A stretch of DNA of 64,000 nt from Clostridium muellerianum (GTDB lineage Bacteria > Bacillota > Clostridia > Clostridiales > Clostridiaceae). This document shows, one piece after another, positions 26,112 to 34,777 of the stretch. The stretch spans positions 124,001-188,000 of the forward strand of contig NZ_JABBNI010000058.1 of the NCBI RefSeq assembly GCF_012926525.1. The letters are read 5' to 3'. Numbering within the stretch: position 1 is the first letter of the stretch; each line of letters opens with the position of its first letter. The notes under the pieces were generated by a model, which was given only the letters and a program-made list of their open reading frames with translations, searched no databases and was not told where the DNA came from. The position numbers were made by a program, and so were the translations under genes.

Positions 26112-26771
26112 ATGAGAAAAATAATATGTAGTATATTTATAGTTGCAGCACTATTTATTTGTTCTATATCACTTACTTCCTGTAAGGCAATTACAGCTCA
26201 AAATATAACCAATACTGGTTCTAGTCAGGGGATGAACGGTGGAGGAATGAATGATAACAAAATGTCTAATGCTGATCTTATTGGTAAAATAGTATCTGTG
26301 GATGGAAATACTATAAAAATAGAGGTAGCAAAGCAAAATTCAAATGGCAATAAGAATGTAAATGGTGCTTCGAGTACAAATGGGAATGCAGCATCTGATA
26401 TGAACGGTAGTCAAAATACTAATGGAGCTCCAAAGATGAATGGTAATCAAGCTCTCAAGGGAATACCAAATACAAATGGCAGCTCAAGTGTAAATAGTAA
26501 CCAAGCTAACAAGAACAATGATGATAGAAAGTCACCTCAAGGTGGATTTCCAGGTGGTAAGCTTGAATTAAGCTATACTGGTGAGACAAAAACAATTACA
26601 GCTAATAGTGATGTTAAAATATCAGAAAGAACTGGTATGCCTGGCCAAAATGAAAATGACAGTTTAAAATCATCTACAAAGATATCAGACTTGAAAAAGG
26701 GACAAGTAATAATGATTTGGTATAAACAAAATACTAAAACGGTAGAAAGGATCAGTGTGATGCAGTCATAG
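26112..26771 (+). CDS. Asn/Gly-rich lipoprotein of unknown function
   Basis: The 219-residue protein has a lipoprotein signal peptide ending in LTSC (Cys about 24). Residues about 75-140 are low complexity, rich in Asn, Gly and Ser, with repeated NGN/NTNG units. The N- and C-terminal parts flanking this linker (LIGKIVSVDGNTIKIEVA; KISDLKKGQVIMIWY) look like one OB-like domain of the type found in small secreted metal- or additive-binding proteins. AAGGAGG precedes the ATG. It is coupled to the membrane glycosyltransferase, so the linker could be an extracellular acceptor, but this is speculative. Confidence 0.65.
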   Translation: MRKIICSIFIVAALFICSISLTSCKAITAQNITNTGSSQGMNGGGMNDNKMSNADLIGKIVSVDGNTIKIEVAKQNSNGNKNVNGASSTNGNAASDMNGSQNTNGAPKMNGNQALKGIPNTNGSSSVNSNQANKNNDDRKSPQGGFPGGKLELSYTGETKTITANSDVKISERTGMPGQNENDSLKSSTKISDLKKGQVIMIWYKQNTKTVERISVMQS

Positions 26772-26808
26772 AAAATAAACTTTAGGATTAAAACTTAAAA
26801 TATATTGA

Positions 26809-27006
26809 AAAGTGGCAGTTATTAAGGCATATGAAAGAAAATAGCAAGTCAAAGATGTTAGTATATTTTGTGTCAGACAAGGAAACAGGTTCCGCTGATA
26901 GTTGTTCTATCAAAGGGTTCTGTTGACGTAGTATGACGCAAAATATACTAACATACTGACTTGTTATTTTTTTGAATATGCCTAATAGTAACTACCACTT
27001 TTTTAT
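26809..27006 (+). terminator. Terminator of the lipoprotein operon, split by the MITE-like element
   Basis: AAAAGTGG-C-AGTTA (about 26809-26822) and TAACT-A-CCACTTTT (about 26987-27003) are the two arms of a rho-independent terminator, with T-rich sequence behind. A 157-bp element lies exactly in the loop. Removing the element and one TAA restores a compact hairpin with a 7-nt loop. Confidence 0.7.
26826..26982. mobile_element. MITE-like palindromic element, copy 1 (157 bp)
   Basis: The element begins GGCATAT and ends ATATGCC and is flanked by TAA on both sides (26823-26825 and 26983-26985). Most of its length is an imperfect inverted repeat, for example TGTTAGTATATTTTG paired with CAAAATATACTAACA, with an inner TGATAG/CTATCA stem. 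Its reverse complement matches copy 2 (30030-30186) with about 3 differences in 157 bp. It has no coding capacity. A non-autonomous DNA transposon with 3-bp target duplication is the best reading. Confidence 0.8.
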
Positions 27007-27134
27007 CATTAACATTTCTTTTTATTCTTCAGATTGTTGAAAATACAATCATAGCAACAAACAAAAATAAAAAGGAGTATTAACAGTCAGAAGTTGTTCC
27101 CTTTGGTAAAATTTCTAGTATAAGCCTATTCGTT

Positions 27135-28856
27135 TTATATCCTGAACTTTTGAACCATTTCATTAAGCTTTTGAGCAAGTTCTGCTTGGCTTTGAGAAGT
27201 TTTTGCTAATTCTTCTATAGCTTTTGTTGTTTCACCAACACTTATTTTTATTGTTTCTGAGTGCTCACTAAATTTGTGTGTACTTCCAGTCACGTTTTGG
27301 GCTGCATTACTTACCTGATTTACTGTGGCTGTGAGTTCCTCAGACATAGCCGCAATTTCTTCAGACATTTTATTTACAAAATTTGCATCACTATAGTATT
27401 GAGTACCAACATTTCCGAACTCATGAAATTGTGGATTTACTTTTTCGTTTATAAATTTCAATACATCATTGCCATTTCCAGATAAATTTTCGAATGCATT
27501 CCACACTTTTACAATAGTATTTTGAATACCTGTCACTGCCTGTGAAGATTGTTCTGCAAGTTTTCTTACTTCCTCTGCAACTACTGCAAACCCTTTACCT
27601 TGTTCACCAGCTCTGGCTGCTTCTATGGCTGCATTCAAGGCAAGTAAATTTGTTTGTTCTGATATGGCTGCAATAGTAGCTGCCATAACTTTTATATCAT
27701 TTACAACTTTTCCGTCTTCAATGGCCTGTAACATATGATTTTCTTTTTCTTCATACAAGTTTTCTACATTTATTACTGCCTCTTGACCTTTTTTCTCAAC
27801 CATAGATGCTCTTTTTTTAAATTGATGTGCAGTAGTACTTCCTTCTATAGCTTTCTCTGATAGTTCATTAATGCTTGAATCCACTTCTTCAATAGATGCT
27901 GTTATTTCTTCTGATGATTCACTTACTTCTTTAATTCCAACTGCCATATTTTTAACTGCATTGTTTATTTCCTCTGTTTTTGATGATATTTCTTCAGCTG
28001 TAGCAGAAAGTTCTTCACTAGATGCACTTATGTTCTCAGAATTTGTCATTATTTGCTTGATCAAATCAATTAAATCTTTCTGCATTAAATATACTGAATT
28101 AGCAAGTTCTCCAATTTCATCTCTACGTTTTATAAATTTATCAGGTACAACTGTAGTTAGGTCTCCTTTAGCTACAATTTTTATGGTTTCTACAGCTAAT
28201 TTTAATGGTTTTGATATATCTGAATTTAACAATAAAGCTAATCCAATTGAAAGTAGTAATCCTATTAACATTAGTATAAGTATAAACCTATTACTATTGA
28301 GAAATATAGAATGGTTATTTGAATTTTGTATTTTTGAGTTATCAATATTTACATTAATTAATTTATCAAGACTTGTAAACATTGCGTTTCTTACAGGTGG
28401 TATTTGTTCATATTGTTTAACTGCTTCATCAAAGTTTCCAGAATCAACAAGCTTAATTACACTTTCCCTTAAAGTTTTATATCTATCACTTTGATTGTTA
28501 AATGTAGACCAAATTTGTTTTTCAGTATCAGTCATAGGGAGTTTTTCATAATTTTTAATATGTACCATATTTTCGCTTTTATTTGATTCAATATTTTTTT
28601 CTAAATCATTTTTTTTTGAAGCATCCCTTACATAAACTAACTGAAGCATATCACTTTTTATTTCTGTTAAATTTTGTTCTATGTCTGTGAGTAAATAAAT
28701 ACTTTGTAAATTATTATTGTACATTGACTCAGAATTTACAGCCACTGTTTTTAAGGACATCATCCCTATAATGCCAACTATAGCAATTACTATAGATACA
28801 ATAATAAAAGATAAAATTAATTTTGTTCTTACTTTAATGTTTTTAAAAGAATTCAC
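27135..28856 (-). CDS. Methyl-accepting chemotaxis protein (4HB sensor)
   Basis: The 573-residue chemoreceptor has a first membrane helix at about residues 12-32, an extracellular four-helix-bundle sensor (4HB_MCP_1-like, about 33-185), a second helix near 190-212, a HAMP domain beginning with [12 protein letters not shown], and the cytoplasmic signalling domain with the conserved hairpin tip [23 protein letters not shown] 28856 is preferred because GAGGGGG lies 8 nt upstream and MCPs typically begin at this point; an ATG 48 nt earlier lacks such a site. The ligand is unknown. It is a single gene between the two MITE copies, divergent from the recombinase. Confidence 0.9.
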   Translation of the reverse strand: MNSFKNIKVRTKLILSFIIVSIVIAIVGIIGMMSLKTVAVNSESMYNNNLQSIYLLTDIEQNLTEIKSDMLQLVYVRDASKKNDLEKNIESNKSENMVHIKNYEKLPMTDTEKQIWSTFNNQSDRYKTLRESVIKLVDSGNFDEAVKQYEQIPPVRNAMFTSLDKLINVNIDNSKIQNSNNHSIFLNSNRFILILMLIGLLLSIGLALLLNSDISKPLKLAVETIKIVAKGDLTTVVPDKFIKRRDEIGELANSVYLMQKDLIDLIKQIMTNSENISASSEELSATAEEISSKTEEINNAVKNMAVGIKEVSESSEEITASIEEVDSSINELSEKAIEGSTTAHQFKKRASMVEKKGQEAVINVENLYEEKENHMLQAIEDGKVVNDIKVMAATIAAISEQTNLLALNAAIEAARAGEQGKGFAVVAEEVRKLAEQSSQAVTGIQNTIVKVWNAFENLSGNGNDVLKFINEKVNPQFHEFGNVGTQYYSDANFVNKMSEEIAAMSEELTATVNQVSNAAQNVTGSTHKFSEHSETIKISVGETTKAIEELAKTSQSQAELAQKLNEMVQKFRI

Positions 28857-29076
28857 TCCTATGGCCCCCTCAAATTTAAATATATTATTACTCATGTTTC
28901 GCATAAATTTTTATCACATACTATTTCAAATGTTAATTTGTATTGTAGTAATTTTATTACATTTAAAAAGCTTTATACCATTTAAAATAAAACTGTAAAA
29001 TTGAAAAATTTAATCATGCGAAATGCGAGCTATTATACAATTTGACTTATTTATTATATACATTATAATTTATTTA

Positions 29077-29130
29077 GACGAAATAAATATTTTGTCCCAA
29101 AAATGATAATTATATACTTAATTATCATTT
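29077..29130. promoter_or_regulatory. Inverted repeats between the chemoreceptor and recombinase genes
   Basis: AAATGATAATTA (29101-29112) and TAATTATCATTT (29119-29130) form a perfect 12-bp dyad with a 6-nt centre. Just left, GACGAAAT...ATTTTGTC forms another dyad, and its right half AATATTTTGTCC (29086-29097) is repeated in reverse as GGACAAAATATT at 29263-29274. They may be operators or recombinase sites; the 28857-29309 gap has no gene. Confidence 0.4.
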
Positions 29131-29309
29131 AATTCTTGAAATATAAGTCCATAAATTCAAAAATATGACATTTTTCATTGCTTTTTTATTCAAAATATAA
29201 CATTATTTTCATCTTCTTCTCATAATAATTGGATTTTGCTCAATATTATGTTATAATTTATTGGACAAAATATTTATATTGTATAATTATTTTGAAAAGA
29301 GGAACTTAA

Positions 29310-29909
29310 ATGGAAAGAAATAGTGACAGAAAAATAAAATATCTTACCCAAGAGGAAGCAAAAAATCTTTTTAGTGCTATTACTAGTCTAAATAGTATAC
29401 ACGCAGTTAGAGATTTGGCAATTTTTAGAATTGCTTATAGATGTGGGTTAAGAGCTTCAGAAATTGGACTAATTAAGTTAGAAGATTATAATGCTTCAAA
29501 AGGTGAACTATATTGTAAAAGACTAAAAGGTAGTTCTAATAATACTATACGTCTTGATAGTAAAACTAAAAATGCGTTAGATAAATATATAAGTGAAAGT
29601 GCTCCATTGTTTAATTCTGAAATTCTGTTTAAAAGCCAAAAAGATAAACCAATTTCAAGACAAACTCTTGATTATTTAATGAAAAAGTATTGTTCCTATG
29701 CTAATGTTCATGATAAGAGTAAACATCATTTTCATTCCATAAAACATACTACAGCAGTTCATTTAGCAGAGTCTGATATGGACATAAAAGAGTTACAATG
29801 GTGGCTTGGGCATAAATCTGTTACAAACACAGAAATTTACTTTCAGTTTACAACTAGGCAGCAAGAAAAAATGTATTCCAAACTTGAAGAAAAAAGTGAA
29901 ATGGTTTAA
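29310..29909 (+). CDS. Small tyrosine recombinase, catalytic domain only
   Basis: The 199-residue protein is only the catalytic domain of the phage-integrase family, the size of FimB/FimE invertases, with no N-terminal core-binding arm. Visible active-site positions are Arg48 (CGLRASE), His142 and Lys145 in HSIKHT, His168 in WLGHKS and the nucleophile Tyr177 in TEIYFQF. Lys145 stands where the second catalytic Arg (HxxR) is expected, which may weaken or alter activity. GAGGAAC precedes the ATG. Its partner sites are unknown; it lies between two inverted MITE-like copies. Confidence 0.85.
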   Translation: MERNSDRKIKYLTQEEAKNLFSAITSLNSIHAVRDLAIFRIAYRCGLRASEIGLIKLEDYNASKGELYCKRLKGSSNNTIRLDSKTKNALDKYISESAPLFNSEILFKSQKDKPISRQTLDYLMKKYCSYANVHDKSKHHFHSIKHTTAVHLAESDMDIKELQWWLGHKSVTNTEIYFQFTTRQQEKMYSKLEEKSEMV

Positions 29910-29973
29910 GATTTAACCCTAGTTTTGTGCAGATATAATATAAATTATGCAAATAATTTATTTGGGTGATATT

Positions 29974-30331
29974 ATGAGTGAAAATTATGAAAGCACAAAT
30001 AATAAGCAAGAAAATAAAGTTTTAGATAAGGCATATTCAAAAAAATAACAAGTCAGTATGTTAGTATATTTTGCATCATACTGCGTCAACAGAACCCTTT
30101 GATAGAACAACTATCAGCGGAACCTGTTTCCTTGTCTGACACAAAATATACTAACATCTTTGACTTGTTATTTTCTTTCATATGCCTAAATCAATATACA
30201 ATAACATATCTTTGATTAAAAACATTTTTTTAAATGATGAAATACTAATTGTTAGAGAATTCACTTTCAAGTATCTGTTATTGAAAAAAGCTAAATTCAA
30301 TGATACACTGATAATAGTTATTAATAGATAG
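29974..30331 (+). pseudogene. Small ORF disrupted by the MITE-like element
   Basis: ATG 29974 opens a frame that now ends at 30048, six codons into the inserted element. If the 157-bp element and one TAA (160 nt) are removed, the frame continues through GAT-AAA-TCA to a TAG at 30329-30331, giving a 65-residue protein with a polar N-terminus and a hydrophobic, basic C-terminal half. I do not recognise the protein. The restored frame is direct evidence of insertion. The remaining 30332-30431 has no gene. Confidence 0.6.
30030..30186. mobile_element. MITE-like palindromic element, copy 2 (157 bp)
   Basis: The same element as at 26826-26982 in reverse orientation, same length, flanked by TAA at 30027-30029 and 30187-30189. 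About 3 of 157 positions differ, so the two insertions are recent relative to each other. No transposase is present in the window. Confidence 0.8.
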
Positions 30332-30431
30332 GTTATATATAAAAGTGGGCTTGAATTTAATTAAGTAAGTTTTTATATTAAATTAATCTATTAAGTAGTT
30401 AAATTATTTCATGGAAGGGGATGCTAAGGAG

Positions 30432-31535
30432 ATGTCAAAAGTATATTTTACAAATTTAAGAACTAAGCCAGGTTTCAATTTATTAGATAAGCTAGAAAAA
30501 TTAATAAAAAAGGCTGGTATAGAAGATATTGATTTTAAAAATAAGTTTGTAGCAATAAAAATTCATTTTGGAGAACCAGGTAATTTGGCTTACATAAGAC
30601 CTAATTATGCTGCAAAAGTAGTAAAAATTATAAAAGAATTAGGTGGTATACCATTTCTAACAGATTCCAATACTTTGTATACTGGCAGAAGAGCTAATGC
30701 AATTGACCATTTGGATTCTGCTTTTGAAAATGGTTTCAATCCATTAACAGTAGGTTGTAATATAATCATTGCAGATGGACTTAAGGGTACTGAATATAGG
30801 GAAATAGAGATTGATGGTAAGCACTGTAAAACTGCTAAAATAGGTTCTGCTATAGCAGATGCAGATATTGTTATATCTATGAATCATTTTAAAGGACATG
30901 AAATGACCGGATTTGGTGGAGCATTAAAAAATTTAGGTATGGGTTCTGGTTCAAGAGGTGGAAAGCTTGAAATGCATTCTGCGTCTCAACCTAAAATACA
31001 GGAGACAAATTGTAAAGCATGTAAACAGTGCGTAAAAAGATGTTCACAGGAAGCCATAAGTTTAAATGAAAACAAAGTGGCTTCAATAGATTACAGTAAG
31101 TGTATAGGATGTGGACAATGTGTTGCAGTATGTCAATTTAATGCGGCACAGGTTGTTTGGAATGAATCAGCAGATACTGCTAACGAAAAAATAGCTGAAT
31201 ATGCCTATGCTGTTATAAAGGATAAAAGAAATTTTCACATTAATTTTATAATGAACGTTTCTCCAGATTGTGATTGCTTTAATTCAAATGATTTACCTAT
31301 TGTACCTGATATAGGTATAGCTGCATCCTTTGATCCTGTAGCACTTGATAAGGCTAGTGTCGATTTGGTAAATAAGGCTCCGATTATTGAGGGATCTGTA
31401 CTTACAGATAAGCACTATCATGAAGGTGAAGATAAATTTAACCATGTACATGTGAATACAAATTGGGAAACTGGGTTAAAGCATGGTGAAGAATTAGGAA
31501 TGGGCGCTTTGGACTATGAATTGGTAACAGTTTAA
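30432..31535 (+). CDS. DUF362 domain protein with two 4Fe-4S clusters
   Basis: The 367-residue protein has a DUF362 domain split around a ferredoxin insert: SKVYFTNLRT at the start, GGIPFLTDSNTLYTGRR, and MNHFKGHEMTGFGGALKNLGMG, then CKACKQCVKRC and CIGCGQCVAVC (residues about 196-240), then the C-terminal half. Such proteins are widespread in anaerobes and thought to act in redox or iron-sulfur metabolism, with no proven reaction. ATG 30432 is chosen because homologues begin at MSKVYF; ATG 30411 is an alternative. It stands alone. Confidence 0.85.
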   Translation: MSKVYFTNLRTKPGFNLLDKLEKLIKKAGIEDIDFKNKFVAIKIHFGEPGNLAYIRPNYAAKVVKIIKELGGIPFLTDSNTLYTGRRANAIDHLDSAFENGFNPLTVGCNIIIADGLKGTEYREIEIDGKHCKTAKIGSAIADADIVISMNHFKGHEMTGFGGALKNLGMGSGSRGGKLEMHSASQPKIQETNCKACKQCVKRCSQEAISLNENKVASIDYSKCIGCGQCVAVCQFNAAQVVWNESADTANEKIAEYAYAVIKDKRNFHINFIMNVSPDCDCFNSNDLPIVPDIGIAASFDPVALDKASVDLVNKAPIIEGSVLTDKHYHEGEDKFNHVHVNTNWETGLKHGEELGMGALDYELVTV

Positions 31536-31800
31536 TTAGCTTAAGGATAAAAGGGCAGACTTCCTAAATTAAAACAATTGCGAACATAGTTTTGTTCATA
31601 ATTAGTTTATTAAAGTTTTAGACTTATTTTATAGAAATGAAAAGAGGTTGTCGTATTAAGAGATTTATATACAATGTATTGCTTTTCAAATCAATGATAA
31701 GCACAATGTGATATAATATCCTTAGTGCGATCCCCACTTTCCTTTGTAACATAGAAAACTTATTTTCTGTGATGGCTATCTTTACATTATAATTAGCAGT

Positions 31801-32784
31801 TTAAGTATTTATATTTTGAAAATTTCGAATAGCAACTGATTCAATTTTTTGTTTATTATTCACATGGATTGAGTAACTTCCGCTAGTGAGAATACCCGTA
31901 GCCTTAATTCTTACATTTTTAGCATCTTCTTTAGAAATTTTTATAGTTTCATCCTTTGGACTAGATTTTTTAAATAGCACTTCTTTATCATTATAAATTT
32001 GTATATTTACTGTTCCAAATTTAATATTTGATTTTATATTTATGTTGTAATCTTTTCCATTTTCACTTATTTTATATGAATCTTTTCCACTCCATAGTCC
32101 AAAGGTATTATTATGTTCATCATTATCAAAGCCTGCAGCAGGATTTACTTCACTTACAGATACTGAACTTGAGTTATCATCTGTTTTTAAATTAGAAGCT
32201 TTGGTTAATCCCACAGATCCTATAATGGCAACTACTAAAATACTCAAGATAATGCTTCTTAAGGAAACTTTTTTATGTCTTGATATCATGGCAATTCTCC
32301 TTTTTATTTCTGATTTGTTTTTAATCATTGAAGTTGTTCCAATTAATGAATTGTTGGCATTGTTTATTTCTAGTATTTTTATAATTGTATGCCCGTATTG
32401 TATATTTTCATTATTTTTTAAGTATTTAAGAACATCAGAATCACAGGAAATTTCACAATCCTGTTTCATTTTGCAAAATCCATATCTTATTATTAGATTG
32501 AACCAATATACAGCGTTTAAAACTATGGTAATCCAGTTAATTAGTATGTCTTTTCTCTTCAAGTGGCAAAGTTCGTGCATTATAATATATTTAAATTTCT
32601 GATCTGAAATGTTTTTTGCCGCTTTTTGGGGTATGAAAATTATAGGATGAATTATTCCATGTAAACAGGGGCTGCTTATATAATTAGTGTACATTAAAGA
32701 AATTTGTTTTTTTATATTCATAGTTTTTATACAGTTATTTAATATTTCATTGAAACTAAAAAGAGTTTCCATTAACTTTAACAT
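31801..32784 (-). CDS. BlaR1-family M56 metallopeptidase, N-terminally shortened
   Basis: The 327-residue protein has the M56 zinc protease motif HELCHLKRKD, the downstream CEISCDSDVL glutamate region and a following membrane helix (about residues 175-195). Its C-terminal 130 residues are extracellular and do not contain a penicillin-binding sensor. In normal BlaR1-like proteins about 90-120 residues with two or three membrane helices precede FNEILNNC; here only MLKLMETLFS remains, which suggests an internal deletion. ATG 32784 follows GGTGG. The gene follows blaI by 16 nt. It may be inactive or partly active. Confidence 0.75.
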   Translation of the reverse strand: MLKLMETLFSFNEILNNCIKTMNIKKQISLMYTNYISSPCLHGIIHPIIFIPQKAAKNISDQKFKYIIMHELCHLKRKDILINWITIVLNAVYWFNLIIRYGFCKMKQDCEISCDSDVLKYLKNNENIQYGHTIIKILEINNANNSLIGTTSMIKNKSEIKRRIAMISRHKKVSLRSIILSILVVAIIGSVGLTKASNLKTDDNSSSVSVSEVNPAAGFDNDEHNNTFGLWSGKDSYKISENGKDYNINIKSNIKFGTVNIQIYNDKEVLFKKSSPKDETIKISKEDAKNVRIKATGILTSGSYSIHVNNKQKIESVAIRNFQNINT

Positions 32785-32800
32785 GATACCACCTGCCAAT

Positions 32801-33190
32801 TTATTTGTTTGAGGAATCACTATTTGATTTATTTAAAATGTCTTTTAACTCTTCGATTTCTTCACAAGATAACTTTTTATTATTGACAAAATTTGATACC
32901 ATTGAATTAATAGAACCGTTGAAAATTTTATTTAAAAAAGATTTACTTTCCTCATTTATATAATCATCCTCAGAAATCAAAGAGTGATAATAATATTCCT
33001 TTCCATCTTTACGGAAACTAATAGCATCTTTATTTAATAACCTATTTATTAATGTTTTTATAGTATTAGGCTTCCATTTACTTTTACTTTCAAGCTGTTC
33101 TATGATTTTATTTGATGTTATTTCAGAATATTTCCATATAATTTTCATTACTTCTAATTCTGCATCAGAAATGTTAGTGTTATTTTTCAT
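32801..33190 (-). CDS. BlaI/MecI-family repressor
   Basis: This 129-residue winged-helix repressor starts with ISDAELEVMKIIWK and contains the WKPNTIKTLINRLLNKDAI recognition region, both classic for BlaI/MecI, with a C-terminal dimerisation helix pair. It normally represses its own operon until the membrane protease BlaR1 triggers its cleavage. AGGAGGGC precedes the ATG at a normal distance. Two BlaI-like operators lie just upstream. No beta-lactamase gene is nearby; the divergent gene is a cation efflux protein. Confidence 0.88.
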   Translation of the reverse strand: MKNNTNISDAELEVMKIIWKYSEITSNKIIEQLESKSKWKPNTIKTLINRLLNKDAISFRKDGKEYYYHSLISEDDYINEESKSFLNKIFNGSINSMVSNFVNNKKLSCEEIEELKDILNKSNSDSSNK

Positions 33191-33217
33191 AAAATAAATC
33201 GCCCTCCTAAATATTGT

Positions 33218-33255
33218 TTACACATGTAATTGATAATTTAATATTACGCTTGTAA
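33218..33255 (-). promoter_or_regulatory. Paired BlaI-type operators
   Basis: TTACA-CA-TGTAA (33218-33229) and TTACG-CT-TGTAA (33244-33255) are two dyads with centres 26 bp apart. They resemble the TACA-N2-TGTA boxes of BlaI/MecI and lie 28-65 bp upstream of the blaI start. Confidence 0.6.
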
Positions 33256-33501
33256 ACACAAAAAGTCAATAATAATGAAAAGTTGACTGTGTAATGGTAA
33301 AATTATTATATTTTTAAACACTATATTAGTTATTGTGATATAATCGTCAATATAAATAAAATACTATTTATGTTTTTCTAGGCGATAATGAAAGCATTAA
33401 ATTAAATTTCAGACCACGTTATTTATATGTAGTTTATTTAAAAATCAAAAAAGCCTTTTGCTGCAATGTGGTTTATATAAGATATTTAGAGGAGTGATAA
33501 T

Positions 33502-34683
33502 GTGACAGGTAAATATATAGTGTCTCGATTTATAAAAAATTACGAGGACACAAATAATATAAATGTAAGAGAAAAGTATGGTATTTTAAGTGGTGTTTTA
33601 GGGATAGTAGTAAATCTAATGCTTTTTATAGTAGAAATTATTCTTGGATTTTTAACAAACAGTATTGCCATAGTAGCTGATGCATTTCATAATTTAACTG
33701 ATGTAACCAGTTCTATAGTGGCTCTTGTTGGCTTTAGGCTGTCAATCAAACCAGCAGATAAAACACATCCTTTTGGTCATGGAAGAATGGAGTATATTTC
33801 TGCATTAATAGTTGCATTTTTAATTTTAATGGTTGGATTTGAATTTGTAAAAACTTCCTTTGGTAGAATTATGCATCCGGAACTAGTAACCTTTAACATT
33901 ACAACTTTAATAATTATAGCGTTTGCCATACCTTTAAAGCTATGGCTTAGTTCTTTTAATAAATCTTTAGGCAAAATGATTAATTCATCTACTCTTGAAG
34001 CAACAGGAAGAGATGCTTTAAATGATGTGGCAATATTAAGTGGAGTAATTATTTCGTTAGCATTTGCTTATATATTTAAAGTAAATATAGATGGATATGT
34101 TAGTATGATTATAGCTATATTTATAATGTTATCAGGAATATCTCTAATAAAGGAAACAATAAATCCACTTTTAGGAGAAGCACCTGATCCAGAGTTAGTA
34201 AATGAAATAAAAGAGTCCGTACTTGAATATGAACATATTTTAGGTGTTCATGATATGATAATACATAACTATGGTCCAGGAAGGTCTATGGTTTCACTGC
34301 ATGCAGAAGTTCCAAGCAACATATCAATTATGAAAATCCACGAAATAATTGATAGAGGAGAGAGGCAACTCTCAGAAAAATTTAATATGTTTATAGTTAT
34401 TCATATGGATCCAGTATGTCATGATTCAAAAGAAATTAACGATGCTGAAAAGGTGGTACAGAAGGTACTTAAAAACTTTCCTATTATAAGTTCTTTTCAT
34501 GACCTTAGAATAATAGGGGAAGGTGAAAATAAAAATATTGTTTTTGATATAGTAGTAGGCTTCGATAATGAGTTAACAGAAGAAGATGAAAAAAGACTTA
34601 AATTAGATATTGATACTGCAGTTAAATCTGAGCACACGGGATATGATACGGTTGTAACTGTCGATAGGGACTATATTGATTAA
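33502..34683 (+). CDS. Cation diffusion facilitator family transporter
   Basis: The 393-residue membrane protein has six helices in residues 25-215 with the CDF metal sites (ADAFHNLTD near residue 60 and GRDALNDVAI near 168) and the HPFGHGR segment. A cytoplasmic ZT_dimer domain and a further C-terminal extension fill residues 216-393. CDF proteins export zinc, iron, manganese or cobalt in exchange for protons; the metal cannot be told here. GTG 33502 follows GAGGAG, and the neighbouring ATG leads to a stop. A plausible promoter with TATAAT lies about 160 nt upstream. Confidence 0.9.
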   Translation: MTGKYIVSRFIKNYEDTNNINVREKYGILSGVLGIVVNLMLFIVEIILGFLTNSIAIVADAFHNLTDVTSSIVALVGFRLSIKPADKTHPFGHGRMEYISALIVAFLILMVGFEFVKTSFGRIMHPELVTFNITTLIIIAFAIPLKLWLSSFNKSLGKMINSSTLEATGRDALNDVAILSGVIISLAFAYIFKVNIDGYVSMIIAIFIMLSGISLIKETINPLLGEAPDPELVNEIKESVLEYEHILGVHDMIIHNYGPGRSMVSLHAEVPSNISIMKIHEIIDRGERQLSEKFNMFIVIHMDPVCHDSKEINDAEKVVQKVLKNFPIISSFHDLRIIGEGENKNIVFDIVVGFDNELTEEDEKRLKLDIDTAVKSEHTGYDTVVTVDRDYID

Positions 34684-34777
34684 TTATAATATTAATAGCT
34701 ACTTGTAAAATTTTTACATAAACTTATTTAAATATAGTTTTTTAAGAGGAAAGCTATGTTTAAAAGGGGGACAAATT

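Noticed and set aside
27871-28494. 207-codon rightward frame opposite the chemoreceptor
   Set aside because: Entirely antisense to the MCP coding sequence and made of complementary hydrophobic codons.
26826-30186. CRISPR-like or prophage attachment repeats
   Set aside because: Only two copies, 3 kb apart and inverted, each a full palindrome; TAA flanks and restored sites point to a transposable element instead.
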